Part shown: positions 8,928 to 17,800 of the stretch, one piece after another
Layout of the letters: the number at the start of each line of letters is the position of its first letter
Numbering within the stretch: position 1 is the stretch's first letter
Assembly (NCBI RefSeq): GCF_013373795.3
Contig: NZ_CP088022.1
Coordinates: 3,286,001 to 3,350,000 of the forward strand
Length of the DNA: 64,000 bases
From: Bradyrhizobium quebecense
GTDB lineage: Bacteria > Pseudomonadota > Alphaproteobacteria > Rhizobiales > Xanthobacteraceae
Direction of reading: 5' to 3'
The notes under the pieces: model-generated
Seen by the model: only the letters and a program-made list of their open reading frames with translations
Databases searched by the model: none
What the model was told of the DNA's origin: nothing
Position numbers and translations under genes: made by a program

Positions 8928-9380
8928 CTAGATGCTTCCATGCTTCGGCGCATGGCGGCCGAGCCAGCGGTCGACCCAGTCACTGGCGCGGGTCCGGTTC
9001 GCCTCCCTCCTGGACGCCTGGACCGGAAAGATGTCACCGTTGTTCAGTTGCCGGTTATCGGGATATTCAGCCAATTGCAGGTTCGATTCATGCGCAGCAC
9101 CGTCCACCGGAGAGATATAGGCAAACCGGATCTCGATCTTGTGCTTGATGTCGGCGCCCTGCCATTTCGGATGGTGACGTGCCAGAAGCTCGACAAGCTC
9201 GCACGGCAACAGATCCGAGGTCGAGCTCCGATTGTCCTCGGTCTTCTCCATATAGCATTGCTCCTTGACGCTGCTGACGCGCGCGTCGATCGGCCGGAAG
9301 TTCACCCGCTTGTCGAGCTCGCCGTAGATATAGAACCCCGCAACGCCGATCGCGATGATGCCGTAGAGCCCCAGGCGCAT
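8928..9380 (-). CDS. Membrane-anchored hypothetical protein, paralogue of the 9416-9826 product
   Basis: A 150-residue protein with one N-terminal membrane segment (MRLGLYGIIAIGVAGFYIYG) and a soluble, probably periplasmic, domain. Conserved with its neighbour: DARVSSVKEQCYMEK, the HPKWQG motif, an ISPVDGAAHESNLQL block, and a C-terminal GDIFPVQAS. Two cysteines (EQCYMEK and LPCELVE) match those in the paralogue and could form a disulfide. The C-terminus has an extra basic tail (RREANRTRASDWVDRWLGRH). I recognise no named family. Confidence 0.7.
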   Translation of the reverse strand: MRLGLYGIIAIGVAGFYIYGELDKRVNFRPIDARVSSVKEQCYMEKTEDNRSSTSDLLPCELVELLARHHPKWQGADIKHKIEIRFAYISPVDGAAHESNLQLAEYPDNRQLNNGDIFPVQASRREANRTRASDWVDRWLGRHAPKHGSI

Positions 9381-9415
9381 GGTCGAACTCCCATCCTTCC
9401 GGACCGCGGTGACGG

Positions 9416-9826
9416 TCAGATCGAACGTGTCGTCTCCGCCTTGGTCTTGGAGGCCAGCACCGGAAACACGTCCCCGGCGCGCAGCGGCTTGCCGTTGGGG
9501 AAATAGGACATCTGCAGGCTGGACTGGTGCGTGGCTCCATCGACCGGCGAGACATAGACGACGCGCACCTCGATCTTGTGCATCACGTGATAGCCCTGCC
9601 ACTTCGGATGCTCCTTCCGCAGCAGCTCGGCGGTTTCGCAGCGAGTCAGATCGGACGTGAACGTCGTCTTGGTGATGACGCCGCGCTCGACCTTTTCCAG
9701 ATAGCACTGGTCATTGACGCTGCTGATGCGCGCATCGACGCGCTGATAGCTCGCGCCCTTGTCGTACTGGTCGTAGATCGCTATGCCGAACGCACCGACG
9801 GCAACAATGACAACAGCCCAACGCAT
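9416..9826 (-). CDS. Membrane-anchored hypothetical protein, tandem paralogue
   Basis: A 136-residue protein with N-terminal membrane segment MRWAVVIVAVGAFGIAIYDQ and a soluble domain that aligns along its length with the product of 8928-9380: RVDARISSVNDQCYLEKVE, EHPKWQGYHVMHKIEVR, YVSPVDGATHQSSLQMSYF, and GDVFPVLAS. It lies 35 bases upstream of the paralogue on the same strand, so the pair looks like a tandem duplication and a two-gene operon. Function unknown. Confidence 0.7.
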   Translation of the reverse strand: MRWAVVIVAVGAFGIAIYDQYDKGASYQRVDARISSVNDQCYLEKVERGVITKTTFTSDLTRCETAELLRKEHPKWQGYHVMHKIEVRVVYVSPVDGATHQSSLQMSYFPNGKPLRAGDVFPVLASKTKAETTRSI

Positions 9827-9956
9827 GTTTTCTGCTCCCGCAATGCCCGCACTTCAGACGGCCACAATTAAGGAGTGTTGAAAGCGCATTCAGCTACTTC
9901 AGCGATGGCAAGCTTTGTGTTGCCGAGATGCCTTGAATTTGAGGAAAATCCAACCG

Positions 9957-10715
9957 CTAGTGCGCGCGTGTGATCGGGAAATCATAGGCCGCCCCACCTA
10001 CCCCCGGCAGCGAAAAGTGCCACCATTCCTTTGCATAGTTGGCAAATCCCTGCCGGGCCATCGCCGCCACCAGCGTATTGCGCCAACGCCTTTGCGCCGG
10101 CGTGATCGCCCCTGAGGCAGTATGGCCCTTCGCATCAGAGCAGTCGTAGCCGGTACCCATGTCGACGCTGCCCTCCGGGGCGCGCGCTGCGACCGGCGCG
10201 GTGCAGTCGGCATAGTCCTTGGCCGGATCGAACTTGCGCGAATTGTCGGCGCGAAGATCGACCAGCGTGAGATCGACCGCGGCGCCGGTCGAATGCCCGG
10301 AATGGGTGGCGATATAGCCGAGGCGGAACAGATCGGCCTTCGAGAAGGCCGGGTTGTAGCGTCGCTCGGCGGCGGTCTCCTTGCCGTTCCTCGACCACGC
10401 CACCATGTCGGCAACCGCGCGGGCCGGCCGGTAGCAATCGAACATTTTCAGCGACAGGCTTTGCCGCGCCAGTTCCTGCTGCACGGCCTTGAGCCGCAGC
10501 CCCACCTCCCGCTTCACCACGCATTCCGCCGCGCCGTAGCCCGCGATCGGCCGCCCCATGAAATTATTGGAGGTCGCGTAGCGGATGTCCTGGATGATGG
10601 TCGGATCGATGTCGCGGAGGAACACGAAGTCGCCGGGCAGGCTCTGAGCGAAGGCAGACGAGATCGACCCTGAGATCAACTCGATGGCCAGCAGTGCGAT
10701 CACGGCAATTTTCAC
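9957..10715 (-). CDS. Secreted D-alanyl-D-alanine dipeptidase (VanX/DdpX, peptidase M15D)
   Basis: About 252 residues from a GTG start (10713-10715), giving a signal peptide [24 protein letters not shown] followed by the mature enzyme. The zinc site of the VanX family is present: [15 protein letters not shown] (SxHxxGxAxD) and EWWHFSL (ExWH), plus the catalytic-arginine region [11 protein letters not shown]. Family members hydrolyse D-Ala-D-Ala or related dipeptides. In a Gram-negative without van genes the likely role is cell-wall dipeptide recycling. A longer upstream frame gives an improbable basic leader and is rejected. Confidence 0.87.
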   Translation of the reverse strand: MKIAVIALLAIELISGSISSAFAQSLPGDFVFLRDIDPTIIQDIRYATSNNFMGRPIAGYGAAECVVKREVGLRLKAVQQELARQSLSLKMFDCYRPARAVADMVAWSRNGKETAAERRYNPAFSKADLFRLGYIATHSGHSTGAAVDLTLVDLRADNSRKFDPAKDYADCTAPVAARAPEGSVDMGTGYDCSDAKGHTASGAITPAQRRWRNTLVAAMARQGFANYAKEWWHFSLPGVGGAAYDFPITRAH

Positions 10716-10957
10716 GAGTCCTCGCTCCGCTGTCCCGGCTGCATGGCCGTCCAAGGCATCACCTCGCCTCCGCTCCGGCGAAGCCCGGTCGTCCACGTCT
10801 TGTTCCGGAAAGACCAGCAAAAGCAAGGCGCGGACAGCTTGCAATAGGCCCGGGCATGATGGCGGAGAAACCCAGCCCCATCTTACTCGGGGAAAACTCC
10901 TCCGGGCCCTCTTCGCGCTTGCCCCACCGGCCATCCGCGCCTATAGCTCTCGCTTTA

Positions 10958-11911
10958 ATGACCCCATCATTAAAATCGACTTTTGTCCTCGGTCACCGGC
11001 ATCTGCTGGGCATCGAGGGCCTTTCCGCTGACGACATCACGGGCCTGCTCGACCTCTCCGAGGAGTATGTCGAGCTCAACCGCCAGGTCGACAAGAAACG
11101 CGCCAGTCTGCGCGGCCGCACCCAGATCAATCTGTTCTTTGAGGCCTCGACCCGGACCCAGTCCTCGTTCGAGATCGCCGGAAAACGCCTGGGCGCCGAC
11201 GTCATGAACATGTCGGTGTCATCGATGTCGACCCGCAAGGGCGAGACCTTGATGGACACCGCGGTGACGCTGAACGCGATGCACCCCGATATCCTGGTGG
11301 TGCGCCACCACGCCTCCGGTGCGGTCGAGTTGCTGGCGCGCAAGGTTGACGGTTCCGTGATCAATGCCGGCGACGGCGCCCACGAGCACCCGACCCAGGC
11401 GCTGCTCGACGCGCTGACGATCCGGCGCAACAAGGGCCGGCTCGAGGGGCTGACGATCGCGATCTGCGGCGACGTGCTGCATTCGCGCGTGGCGCGTTCC
11501 AACATCTTCCTGCTCAACACCATGGGCGCCCGCGTCCGCGTGGTGGGCCCCTCCACATTGCTGCCGCGCGGCATCGAGCGGATGGGCGTCGAGGTCGCGC
11601 GCGACATGCGCGAAGGGCTGAATGGCGCCGACATCGTGATGATGCTGCGGCTGCAGCGCGAGCGCATGAACGGTTCTTTCGTGCCTTCGAGCCAGGAGTA
11701 TTTCCACTATTTCGGCCTCGACCAGAAGAAGCTCGCTTACGCCAAGCCCGATGCGCTGGTCATGCATCCCGGCCCGATGAACCGCGGTGTCGAGATCGAC
11801 ACGTTCGTCGCCGACGGCGCACAGTCGCTGATCCGTGAACAAGTCGAAATGGGTGTGGCGGTGCGCATGGCAGTGCTCGAAGCGCTCGCCCGCAACCTGC
11901 CGAACGCGTGA
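10958..11911 (+). CDS. pyrB: Aspartate carbamoyltransferase catalytic subunit
   Basis: A 317-residue enzyme that condenses carbamoyl phosphate with aspartate, the committed step of pyrimidine synthesis. Carbamoyl phosphate site [13 protein letters not shown] (STRT) at about residues 57-69, the second loop [21 protein letters not shown], and the C-terminal [12 protein letters not shown] are all present. ATG 10958 is chosen; the frame is open upstream only through non-conserved sequence. The degenerate dihydroorotase starts four bases after its stop, forming the pyrB-pyrC' pair in which the second protein often stabilises the holoenzyme. Confidence 0.96.
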   Translation: MTPSLKSTFVLGHRHLLGIEGLSADDITGLLDLSEEYVELNRQVDKKRASLRGRTQINLFFEASTRTQSSFEIAGKRLGADVMNMSVSSMSTRKGETLMDTAVTLNAMHPDILVVRHHASGAVELLARKVDGSVINAGDGAHEHPTQALLDALTIRRNKGRLEGLTIAICGDVLHSRVARSNIFLLNTMGARVRVVGPSTLLPRGIERMGVEVARDMREGLNGADIVMMLRLQRERMNGSFVPSSQEYFHYFGLDQKKLAYAKPDALVMHPGPMNRGVEIDTFVADGAQSLIREQVEMGVAVRMAVLEALARNLPNA

Positions 11912-11915
11912 CGCC

Positions 11916-13217
11916 ATGCTGACTGACCGCCGCCCCATCCTGCTCGCCAACGCCCGCGTTATCGATCCGTCCCGCGACTTCGACGGTCCGGGCGACGTCC
12001 TGATCGCGGACGGCGTGATCCGTGACGCCAAGCGCGGCATCGGCGCCGCCGGCGTCCCCGAAGGCACCGACATCGTCAATTGCGCCGGCAAGATCGTGGC
12101 CCCCGGCCTGATCGACATGCGCGCCTTCGTCGGTGAACCCGGCGCCAGCCACCGCGAGACCTTTGCGTCCGCCAGCCAGGCCGCCGCCGCCGGCGGCATC
12201 ACCACCATCATCTGCCAGCCCGACACCTCGCCGGTGATCGACAATTCGGCGACCGTCGACTTCGTGCTGCGCCGCGCCCGCGACACCGCGATCGTCAACA
12301 TCCACCCGATGGCGGCGCTGACCAAGGGCATGCAGGGCCTGGAGATGACCGAGATCGGCCTGTTGAAGGCCGCCGGCGCCGTCGCCTTCACCGACGGCGA
12401 CCGCAGCGTCACCAATGCCCAGGTGATGCGGCGCGCGTTGACCTACGCTCGCGATTTCGACGCGCTGATCGTGCATCACACCGAGGACCCGGATCTGGTG
12501 GGCGAAGGCGTGATGAACGAGGGCGAGTTCGCCACGCGGCTCGGGCTCGCCGGGATCCCCACCGCCGCCGAGTCGATCATGCTCGAGCGCGACATGCGGC
12601 TCGCGGCGCTGACCGGCGGGCGCTATCACGCGGCCTCGCTGACCTCGATCGAGTCGCTGGAAATCCTCAAGCGTGCCCGCGATAACGGCCTCAACGTCTC
12701 GGCCTCGGTCTCGATCAACCACGTGACGCTGAACGAGAACGACATCGGCCCCTACCGCACCTTCCTCAAGCTGGCGCCGCCGCTGCGCACCGAGGAGGAC
12801 CGCAGGGCGCTGGTCGCAGCGCTCGCCTCCGGCCTGATCGACGTCGTGATGAGCGATCACAATCCGCAGGACGTCGAGGTCAAGCGGCTGCCGTTCGCGG
12901 AAGCGGCAAGCGGCGCAGTCGGCCTGCAGACCATGCTGCCGGCGGCGCTGCGGCTGATCCACAATGGCGAGATGGAGTTCAAGACGCTGATCCGGGCGAT
13001 GTCGACGCGGCCGGCGGAACTGCTCGGCCTGCCCGGCGGCACGCTGCGCGCCGGGGCCCCCGCCGATGTGATCGTGATCGACGCCGACACCCCCTGGGTG
13101 CTCGATCGCGACGATCTCAAATCGCTGTGCAAGAATACGCCGTTCGACGACGCCCGCTTCTCGGGCCGCGTGACGCGGACGATCGTCGGCGGACGGACGG
13201 TGTACGAACACGTCTAA
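11916..13217 (+). CDS. pyrC: Dihydroorotase-like protein, probably non-catalytic (PyrC' / PyrX type)
   Basis: A 433-residue amidohydrolase-fold protein directly downstream of pyrB. Overall it matches class I dihydroorotases (GLIDMRAFVGEPGASHRETF, AGGITTIICQPDTSPVID, SDHNPQDVE near residue 310), but the metal-binding HxH after DxH is absent: residues 68 and 70 are Met and Ala (DMRAF in place of DxHxH). The RYHAASLTS block also lacks the second histidine of the usual HxxHxS motif. The later VHHTEDP and SDHNP motifs remain. Such pseudo-dihydroorotases next to pyrB act as structural partners of aspartate carbamoyltransferase in pseudomonads. Catalysis is presumably supplied by another pyrC elsewhere. 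Confidence 0.85.
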   Translation: MLTDRRPILLANARVIDPSRDFDGPGDVLIADGVIRDAKRGIGAAGVPEGTDIVNCAGKIVAPGLIDMRAFVGEPGASHRETFASASQAAAAGGITTIICQPDTSPVIDNSATVDFVLRRARDTAIVNIHPMAALTKGMQGLEMTEIGLLKAAGAVAFTDGDRSVTNAQVMRRALTYARDFDALIVHHTEDPDLVGEGVMNEGEFATRLGLAGIPTAAESIMLERDMRLAALTGGRYHAASLTSIESLEILKRARDNGLNVSASVSINHVTLNENDIGPYRTFLKLAPPLRTEEDRRALVAALASGLIDVVMSDHNPQDVEVKRLPFAEAASGAVGLQTMLPAALRLIHNGEMEFKTLIRAMSTRPAELLGLPGGTLRAGAPADVIVIDADTPWVLDRDDLKSLCKNTPFDDARFSGRVTRTIVGGRTVYEHV

Positions 13218-13230
13218 ATTGGCGTGGAAC

Positions 13231-13338
13231 TCAGCGTACCGCGAGTTGCGACATCGCTTCCATCGTCGTTCCAACGACGATGGCCGCGACGTAAACCACA
13301 AAGAAAACCTGCTCCAGCCGCCTGCGAACAGAAGCCAT
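13231..13338 (-). CDS. Small single-span membrane protein, 35 residues
   Basis: A short reverse-strand frame: MASVRRRLEQVFFVVYVAAI followed by VVGTTMEAMSQLAVR. It has a basic N-terminus, one hydrophobic span and a GAGG ribosome-binding site about nine bases before the ATG. It fills the gap between pyrC' and plsY and ends 14 bases from the pyrC' stop. No family recognised; the ribosome-binding site and membrane-protein composition are the support. Confidence 0.45.
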   Translation of the reverse strand: MASVRRRLEQVFFVVYVAAIVVGTTMEAMSQLAVR

Positions 13339-13443
13339 GACAAGCTCCCTCATTTCCAAGGCCATGGTGCGGATTGATGGTTAATATTTCATTGACAGGA
13401 TTGCCAAGAATGGACCGGATCGACCGTCCAGGGAACCACCGCG

Positions 13444-14040
13444 ATGTCTGCTGACGCGCTGCTGCTTGCCGCCTTCCTGATCGGCTATCTCCTGGGCTCG
13501 ATCCCGTTCGGCATGATCCTCACCAGGCTCGCCGGCACGCAGGATCTGCGCACCATCGGCTCGGGCAATATCGGTGCAACCAACGTGCTGCGCACCGGCC
13601 ACAAGGGCCTCGCCGCGGCGACGCTGATCGGCGACATGCTCAAGGGCACGGTCGCCGTCATCATCGCGGGCTCGATCGACGGCCCGAACGCGGCAATGCT
13701 GGCGGCGCTCGGCGCATTCCTCGGCCACCTCTTCCCGGTCTGGCTCAGATTCCGCGGCGGCAAGGGCGTCGCGACCTATATCGGCGTGCTGCTCGGCCTG
13801 TTCTGGCCCGCGGCGCTTATCTTTGCCGTGATCTGGATCGGCACCGCCACCACCACGCGCTACTCGTCGCTATCGGCGCTCGTCGCCGCGTTCGTGACGC
13901 CGCTGTTCCTGTGGTGGTTCGGCCACAACGCGCTCGCCTCGCTGTTCGCCGTGCTGACGCTACTGCTGTTCTATACGCACCGCGAGAACATCAAGCGGCT
14001 GCAGGCCGGCACCGAAGGCAAGATCGGCGAGAAGAAGTAG
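13444..14040 (+). CDS. plsY: Glycerol-3-phosphate acyltransferase PlsY
   Basis: A 198-residue integral membrane enzyme that transfers the acyl group from acyl-phosphate to glycerol 3-phosphate, the first step of phospholipid synthesis with PlsX. Family motifs: [11 protein letters not shown], the loop [15 protein letters not shown], and [17 protein letters not shown]. It has about five membrane spans and the usual length. plsY normally precedes dprA in alphaproteobacteria; here an amidase gene on the other strand lies between them. Confidence 0.95.
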   Translation: MSADALLLAAFLIGYLLGSIPFGMILTRLAGTQDLRTIGSGNIGATNVLRTGHKGLAAATLIGDMLKGTVAVIIAGSIDGPNAAMLAALGAFLGHLFPVWLRFRGGKGVATYIGVLLGLFWPAALIFAVIWIGTATTTRYSSLSALVAAFVTPLFLWWFGHNALASLFAVLTLLLFYTHRENIKRLQAGTEGKIGEKK

Positions 14041-14047
14041 CGCGTCG

Positions 14048-15286
14048 CTACCGCTTCAGCGCGTCCTCGACAAAGCTCGCCGCCGCCAGCGCCCTGGCAT
14101 CGCTGCCAAAGCCCGCGATCACGGTCACACCGACCGGCAATCCGCCCTCGGCGATCAGCGTCGGCACGTTGACGCAGGGCACGCCCATCAGCGTCCAGAG
14201 CCGGTTGTAACGGGGATCGCCGGTCGAGGCCAAGCCGTTCAGCGCGGCGCCCGGCGCCGACAGCGTCAGCAGCACATCGACCTCGCCAAAAATCGCGGCC
14301 AGCGCCTGCCGCGCGCGCAGCGTGACGTCCATCGCCGCATCATATTCGGCGGGCGTGCCGCCCTTGCTCTCGTCGAGCCGGCCGCGCAGCAGCGGCGGCA
14401 TCGCATCGTAGTTCTGGCCGTATTCCCAGGCGAACGACTGATGCGCCTCGAACTCCTGCACCACCGGATGAATCCGCCACGCCTCGGCGATGACCTCAGG
14501 CATCGCAAGCTCGCGCACGGTTGCGCCCGCCCGCTCCGCCGCCCGCGCCGCCTTCTGCAACGCCTCCGCGCCGGATGGTTCGGGCGCGCCGGCAAATGCC
14601 TGCGTCACGACGCCGATGCGCGGTGCCGCGACCTCGGACGGCACGACAAGCTCAGGACGCCTGGTCATCGCAGCCAGTCCCAGCGCGACATCGCGCACGC
14701 CGGCGCCGAACAGCCCCACCGTATCGAGCGTCCACGAAAAACACTTCACCCCGACGGTCGGCAGCAGCCGGTAGCTCGGCTTGATCGCGGCGACGCCGCA
14801 GAACGAAGCCGGCCGGATCACCGATCCGCCGGTCTGCGTGCCCAATGCCAGCGGAATCATCCCGGCGGCGACCGCGGCCGCCGAGCCCGACGACGAGCCG
14901 CCCGGCGTGTGCGCGTGATTGTGCGGATTGAGCGTTGCGGTCGGATCGTTCGCGGCGAACGCGGTGGTCGTGGTCTTGCCGACAATGGTCGCGCCGGCCT
15001 TCTTCAACGCCATCACCACGGGCGCATCGGCGCGCGGCTGATGGCCGCGGTAGATCGCAGCCCCCATCTCGGTCGGGAATCCGGCGGTATCGATGATGTC
15101 CTTGATGCCGACCGCAATCCCGCGCAGCGGCCCGGCATCCTGCGCACGCGCCTTGGCGTCGTGGCGGACAAAGGCGCCGATCGTCTTCTCCTGCGCACCG
15201 ATCACCTCAAGCGATTGGCCGATGGCCGCTTCAGGCGACAGCGCGCCTTGTTCGATACGCGCTTGGAGATCGGCAAGTGAGATCAT
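14048..15286 (-). CDS. Amidase signature family protein
   Basis: A 412-residue hydrolase with the Ser-cisSer-Lys triad of the amidase signature family: GIKDIIDTAGF (Lys, about residue 62), the glycine/serine-rich PGGSSSGSAAAVAAGMIPLA (cis-Ser), and LGTQTGGSVIRPASFCG (nucleophilic Ser). Length and the lack of partner subunits argue against GatA of the tRNA amidotransferase. It hydrolyses an unknown amide. It lies on the strand opposite plsY and dprA, with its stop eight bases from that of plsY. Confidence 0.9.
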   Translation of the reverse strand: MISLADLQARIEQGALSPEAAIGQSLEVIGAQEKTIGAFVRHDAKARAQDAGPLRGIAVGIKDIIDTAGFPTEMGAAIYRGHQPRADAPVVMALKKAGATIVGKTTTTAFAANDPTATLNPHNHAHTPGGSSSGSAAAVAAGMIPLALGTQTGGSVIRPASFCGVAAIKPSYRLLPTVGVKCFSWTLDTVGLFGAGVRDVALGLAAMTRRPELVVPSEVAAPRIGVVTQAFAGAPEPSGAEALQKAARAAERAGATVRELAMPEVIAEAWRIHPVVQEFEAHQSFAWEYGQNYDAMPPLLRGRLDESKGGTPAEYDAAMDVTLRARQALAAIFGEVDVLLTLSAPGAALNGLASTGDPRYNRLWTLMGVPCVNVPTLIAEGGLPVGVTVIAGFGSDARALAAASFVEDALKR

Positions 15287-15387
15287 GGGCGGCTTCCTCG
15301 AATTGGCGACCGCTTGTAGCGCGTCACGCCTACTTCGCCAATGTCGCGGTTGATCACAATCCCAGGTTGGGCGAAGCTAGAGCCCGC

Positions 15388-15479
15388 ATGCATGACCGGT
15401 CACCCAGCACCACTGAACTCACCGACACCGAACGACTCAACCGCCTGCGGTTGATCCGCTCCGACAATGTCGGCCCGCG
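15388..15479 (+). pseudogene. dprA: dprA, 5' fragment (interrupted by transposon)
   Basis: From the ATG at 15388 the frame encodes MHDRSPSTTELTDTERLNRL then RLIRSDNVGPR, the N-terminal start of DprA's SAM-like domain. The frame is then broken by the transposon at 15480; reading on into the element stops after about 16 foreign residues. Joining base 15479 to base 19626 (removing the element and one 8-bp target copy) restores [17 protein letters not shown], the standard DprA N-terminal motif. Confidence 0.9.
15472..15479. repeat. Left target-site duplication of the transposon
   Basis: GGCCCGCG immediately before the left inverted repeat, repeated exactly at 19618-19625 after the right inverted repeat. 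Eight bases is the duplication length typical of the IS1595 superfamily. Confidence 0.9.
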
Positions 15480-15505
15480 CGGTATTATGGCGCAAACGCC
15501 ACAAG
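15480..15505. repeat. Left terminal inverted repeat of the transposon
   Basis: Twenty-six bases beginning CGGTATTATGGCGCAAACGC and ending CACAAG. It is an exact reverse complement of 19592-19617. Confidence 0.95.
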
Positions 15506-15556
15506 CCGAATTCGAGGCCGGTTCCTAAGTCACGGAGGTACCCGTGACTAGGAGAA

Positions 15557-15573
15557 GCGCCGTGCTACGGCGC
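15557..15573 (-). terminator. Hairpin after the leftward passenger gene
   Basis: GCGCCGT-gct-ACGGCGC, a perfect seven-base-pair stem 15 bases beyond the stop of the 15589-16485 gene, followed in that direction by TTCTCC. A further hairpin, GTCACGG/CCGTGAC, lies at 15529-15548. These probably end leftward transcription before the element's left end. Confidence 0.45.
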
Positions 15574-15588
15574 GCGGCTTGGGCCGCA

Positions 15589-16485
15589 TTACTGATCGCT
15601 GGTGCCATTTCCGTCGATGGTCTGAGCCATCGCGCCGAGGACGACGCCATCCCGGGTGAAGAACCGCGTGCCAACGTCACCGCCGAAAATGAACCGGTAA
15701 TCTACGGATCGGCGCTCTCGAAAAATGTCTTCAAACTCAATTCGTCCGAAAGCCCATATGGCAGTCTTCCCTGTTTGCAGGGCATCTTTTATCTCGGGCG
15801 TTACGGCGAACGGGAGATTTATCACGCCGGAAGCAATATCTGCCCCCGGTGGAATGGTCAGCATAGCCAGACGTTGATCGCCAGCGGGGTTTCTAGAGAA
15901 CTCGTTCTGGGGGAAGGTGGCATAGGTTACGGCCCCCGCGTTTGTCAGTTTGTAGGCCGGTGTTTGCCCGTAGTTTTTGAGACAGACGTGGATGACGGGC
16001 ACTTCTGGACCATTGAGATTGCGGATAAAGGCGTCACTGACAAACACATACGCGCGCAACTGCCGAGCGGCAGTTTTGTCAGCGTTCGCGACGAGTCTCG
16101 CCGTAGCGAGCCAGAGCATCCAAGTCACGATGCCCAGCAACCATTCACCGGGCTTGATCCCCAATACCGTCACCTCGGAAGCGTGCTCGCCTCCATGCTG
16201 GTCCTTCTGCTCGCCAGTGGCGTCTACTGGCGCGGCTGGACCATGTTGGGTGGCATCATGGCCGCCTACGGAATCTTTGGTCTGCTGTTGCGTCTGGATG
16301 CTTGGAGCTTGGCTATACGGGTACTTTAAGGGCCACAGCGACACGACTGCGATAGCAAGGGCAACGATGATTGCCCAAAGTAATTCCCTTGGCAGTGGCC
16401 ACATTCCCCAATCCCCCAAATAGCCCATACTACCTATTGGGGTTCCAAGGGCGCAATACACCCAAGAACTAATGCCGCATGACAC
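15589..16485 (-). CDS. Transposon passenger gene: membrane protein of unknown function
   Basis: About 298 residues from a GTG start at 16483-16485. It has two hydrophobic segments (LLWAIIVALAIAVVSLWPL near residue 35, and WLLGIVTWMLWLATARL near 120) separated by a Gln/His/Gly-rich linker, then RQLRAYVFVSDAFIRNL and a beta-rich C-terminal domain (VCLKNYGQTPAYKLTN, IWAFGRIEFEDIF, YRFIF). The RQLRAYV-beta-domain layout is common in uncharacterised proteins from alphaproteobacterial mobile elements (family memory, not searched). It is divergent from the transposase; the shared promoter region carries 16-bp repeats. Confidence 0.7.
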   Translation of the reverse strand: MSCGISSWVYCALGTPIGSMGYLGDWGMWPLPRELLWAIIVALAIAVVSLWPLKYPYSQAPSIQTQQQTKDSVGGHDATQHGPAAPVDATGEQKDQHGGEHASEVTVLGIKPGEWLLGIVTWMLWLATARLVANADKTAARQLRAYVFVSDAFIRNLNGPEVPVIHVCLKNYGQTPAYKLTNAGAVTYATFPQNEFSRNPAGDQRLAMLTIPPGADIASGVINLPFAVTPEIKDALQTGKTAIWAFGRIEFEDIFRERRSVDYRFIFGGDVGTRFFTRDGVVLGAMAQTIDGNGTSDQ

Positions 16486-16572
16486 CTAACGAATTCGTGA
16501 CCTAACAAAAACGATAGATTTCTTGACCTAGAGCCAAACCTATCATATTCGTTACCTATCGTATTCGTTAGG
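16484..16572. promoter_or_regulatory. Divergent promoter region with repeated 16-bp motif (transposase side)
   Basis: Two tandem 16-bp repeats abut each other just before the transposase start: TATCATATTCGTTACC at 16541-16556 and TATCGTATTCGTTAGG at 16557-16572. A third, inverted copy of the 3' half (CCTAACGAATTCG, 16485-16497) lies against the GTG of the leftward membrane-protein gene. The same motif recurs at 18913-18928 and 18971-18986. This arrangement looks like a repressor or transposase binding array that coordinates the element's genes. Confidence 0.6.
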
Positions 16573-16579
16573 TAGCGCT

Positions 16580-17563
16580 GTGTCCCAACACTTCCTCCTC
16601 AGCAAAGCGGCAAAGACCCTGAGCCTAGCTCAGGTCTTCCGCATGACTGATGCGGAAGCCGAGACGGCCTTCAAGGCCATCCGTTGGGCTGATACCGCTG
16701 GCGCTCCCGTGTGCCCTTCCTGCGGCTCCGTAGAGGCTTACGAAGCCCGCCGTCCGAACGGCTCCCTGCGCTTCCGCTGCAAGGGCTGCAAGAAGGATTT
16801 CACCATCACCAGCGGTACCCTGTTTGCCAGCCATAAGCTGCCCCTGCGCGGCTATCTGGCGGCCATTGCCGTGTTCTGCAACGAGGTGAAGGGCAAGTCC
16901 GCACTGGCGCTCAGCCGGGACCTGGGCCTGTCCTACAAGTCCGCGTTCGTCCTCCTACACAAGCTGCGGGAGGCAATGGCGGAGGAATTGAAGGGCCGTG
17001 TCATCGGCGGCGAAGGCAAAACGGCTGAGGTGGACGGCGGTTATTTTGGCGGTTACGTAAAGCCAGCAAACCAGAAAGAAAATCGCCGCGACCGCCGATA
17101 TGCCAGCAATCAGAATGGGAAACGGAAGGTCGTCGTCGTCGTCCGTGAGCGCGGCGGCAATTCTGTGCCAGCAGTGTTTGGCTCTGAAAGCCAAGCCGCC
17201 GCTTTCATCCGTGCCCGCATTGCGAAGGGGACTGTCGTTCATGCCGACGAAGCCGCTTCTTGGGATGGACTACACGAACGTTTTGAAATGAAACGAATCA
17301 ACCACCAAGAAGCTTACTCCTTCGATGGTGCCTGCACTAATCAGGCAGAGGAGTATTTCAGCCGCTTGCGTCGTGCTGAGATCGGTATCCACCACCATAT
17401 TGCTGGCGCGTACCTGCTCCGCTACGCGCAGGAGTCCTCATGGCGTGAGGACAACCGCCGGGTCTCGAATGGCGATCAGGTGAACCGCATCGCGGCGCTG
17501 GCATTGAAGCGCGGGAAGTCGGCCGATTTCACCGGCTACTGGCAGCGGCATATCGCCAACTGA
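16580..17563 (+). CDS. IS1595-superfamily (ISXO2-like) transposase
   Basis: A 327-residue transposase from a GTG start. An N-terminal zinc ribbon has CPSC at residues 45-48 and CKGC at 67-70, with the motif SGTLFASHKLPLRGYLAAI. The ISXO2-like DDE-type domain follows: VDGGYFGGYV (Asp152), VVHADEAASWDGL (Asp223), and ACTNQAEEYFSRLRRAEIGI (Asn254, Glu257/258), then HHHIAGAYLLRYAQESSWRE. All expected catalytic residues are visible and there is no frameshift. The superfamily's 8-bp target duplications match those seen here. A terminator hairpin follows directly. Confidence 0.95.
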   Translation: MSQHFLLSKAAKTLSLAQVFRMTDAEAETAFKAIRWADTAGAPVCPSCGSVEAYEARRPNGSLRFRCKGCKKDFTITSGTLFASHKLPLRGYLAAIAVFCNEVKGKSALALSRDLGLSYKSAFVLLHKLREAMAEELKGRVIGGEGKTAEVDGGYFGGYVKPANQKENRRDRRYASNQNGKRKVVVVVRERGGNSVPAVFGSESQAAAFIRARIAKGTVVHADEAASWDGLHERFEMKRINHQEAYSFDGACTNQAEEYFSRLRRAEIGIHHHIAGAYLLRYAQESSWREDNRRVSNGDQVNRIAALALKRGKSADFTGYWQRHIAN

Positions 17564-17564
17564 A

Positions 17565-17587
17565 AAGGCCCGCATTGCGCGGGCCTT
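17565..17587 (+). terminator. Transposase terminator hairpin
   Basis: AAGGCCCGC-attgc-GCGGGCCTT type stem starting two bases after the transposase stop. There is no long T run, but the stem is strong and symmetrical, and it could also stop the convergent leftward genes. Confidence 0.6.
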
Positions 17588-17611
17588 GATTGGCAATCAG
17601 TGGGCGGCGGC

Positions 17612-17800
17612 TTACTTGTCTTTAGTGGTCGCCGCTCTTTTCGCCTTGATCTTTTCTAATGACGCCTGCGCCTGCTTAATGTTGCGAGCAGCCTCAGCCC
17701 CTCGCTTTACTGTTGTGCCGAGCGACTGCTGCCGCTGATGAGCGAAAGCTGGGTTATTTCTTTGTTGGGCGCTGTCAAAGTGCGTGCGAAGGCTCATCAT
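17612..17800 (-). CDS. Transposon passenger gene: small basic protein, 62 residues
   Basis: MMSLRTHFDSAQQRNNPAFA, then a helical, Lys/Ala-rich C-terminus (EAARNIKQAQASLEKIKAKR). Its start overlaps the end of the upstream passenger gene (17775) by 26 bases, implying translational coupling. It has no membrane segment and looks like a small coiled-coil or nucleic-acid-binding protein, but I recognise no family. Confidence 0.5.
   Translation of the reverse strand: MMSLRTHFDSAQQRNNPAFAHQRQQSLGTTVKRGAEAARNIKQAQASLEKIKAKRAATTKDK

Noticed and set aside
10846..10909. Attenuator-like hairpin upstream of pyrB
   Set aside because: GGCCCGG and CCGGGCC can pair but the loop is about 50 bases and there is no T run or leader peptide evidence.
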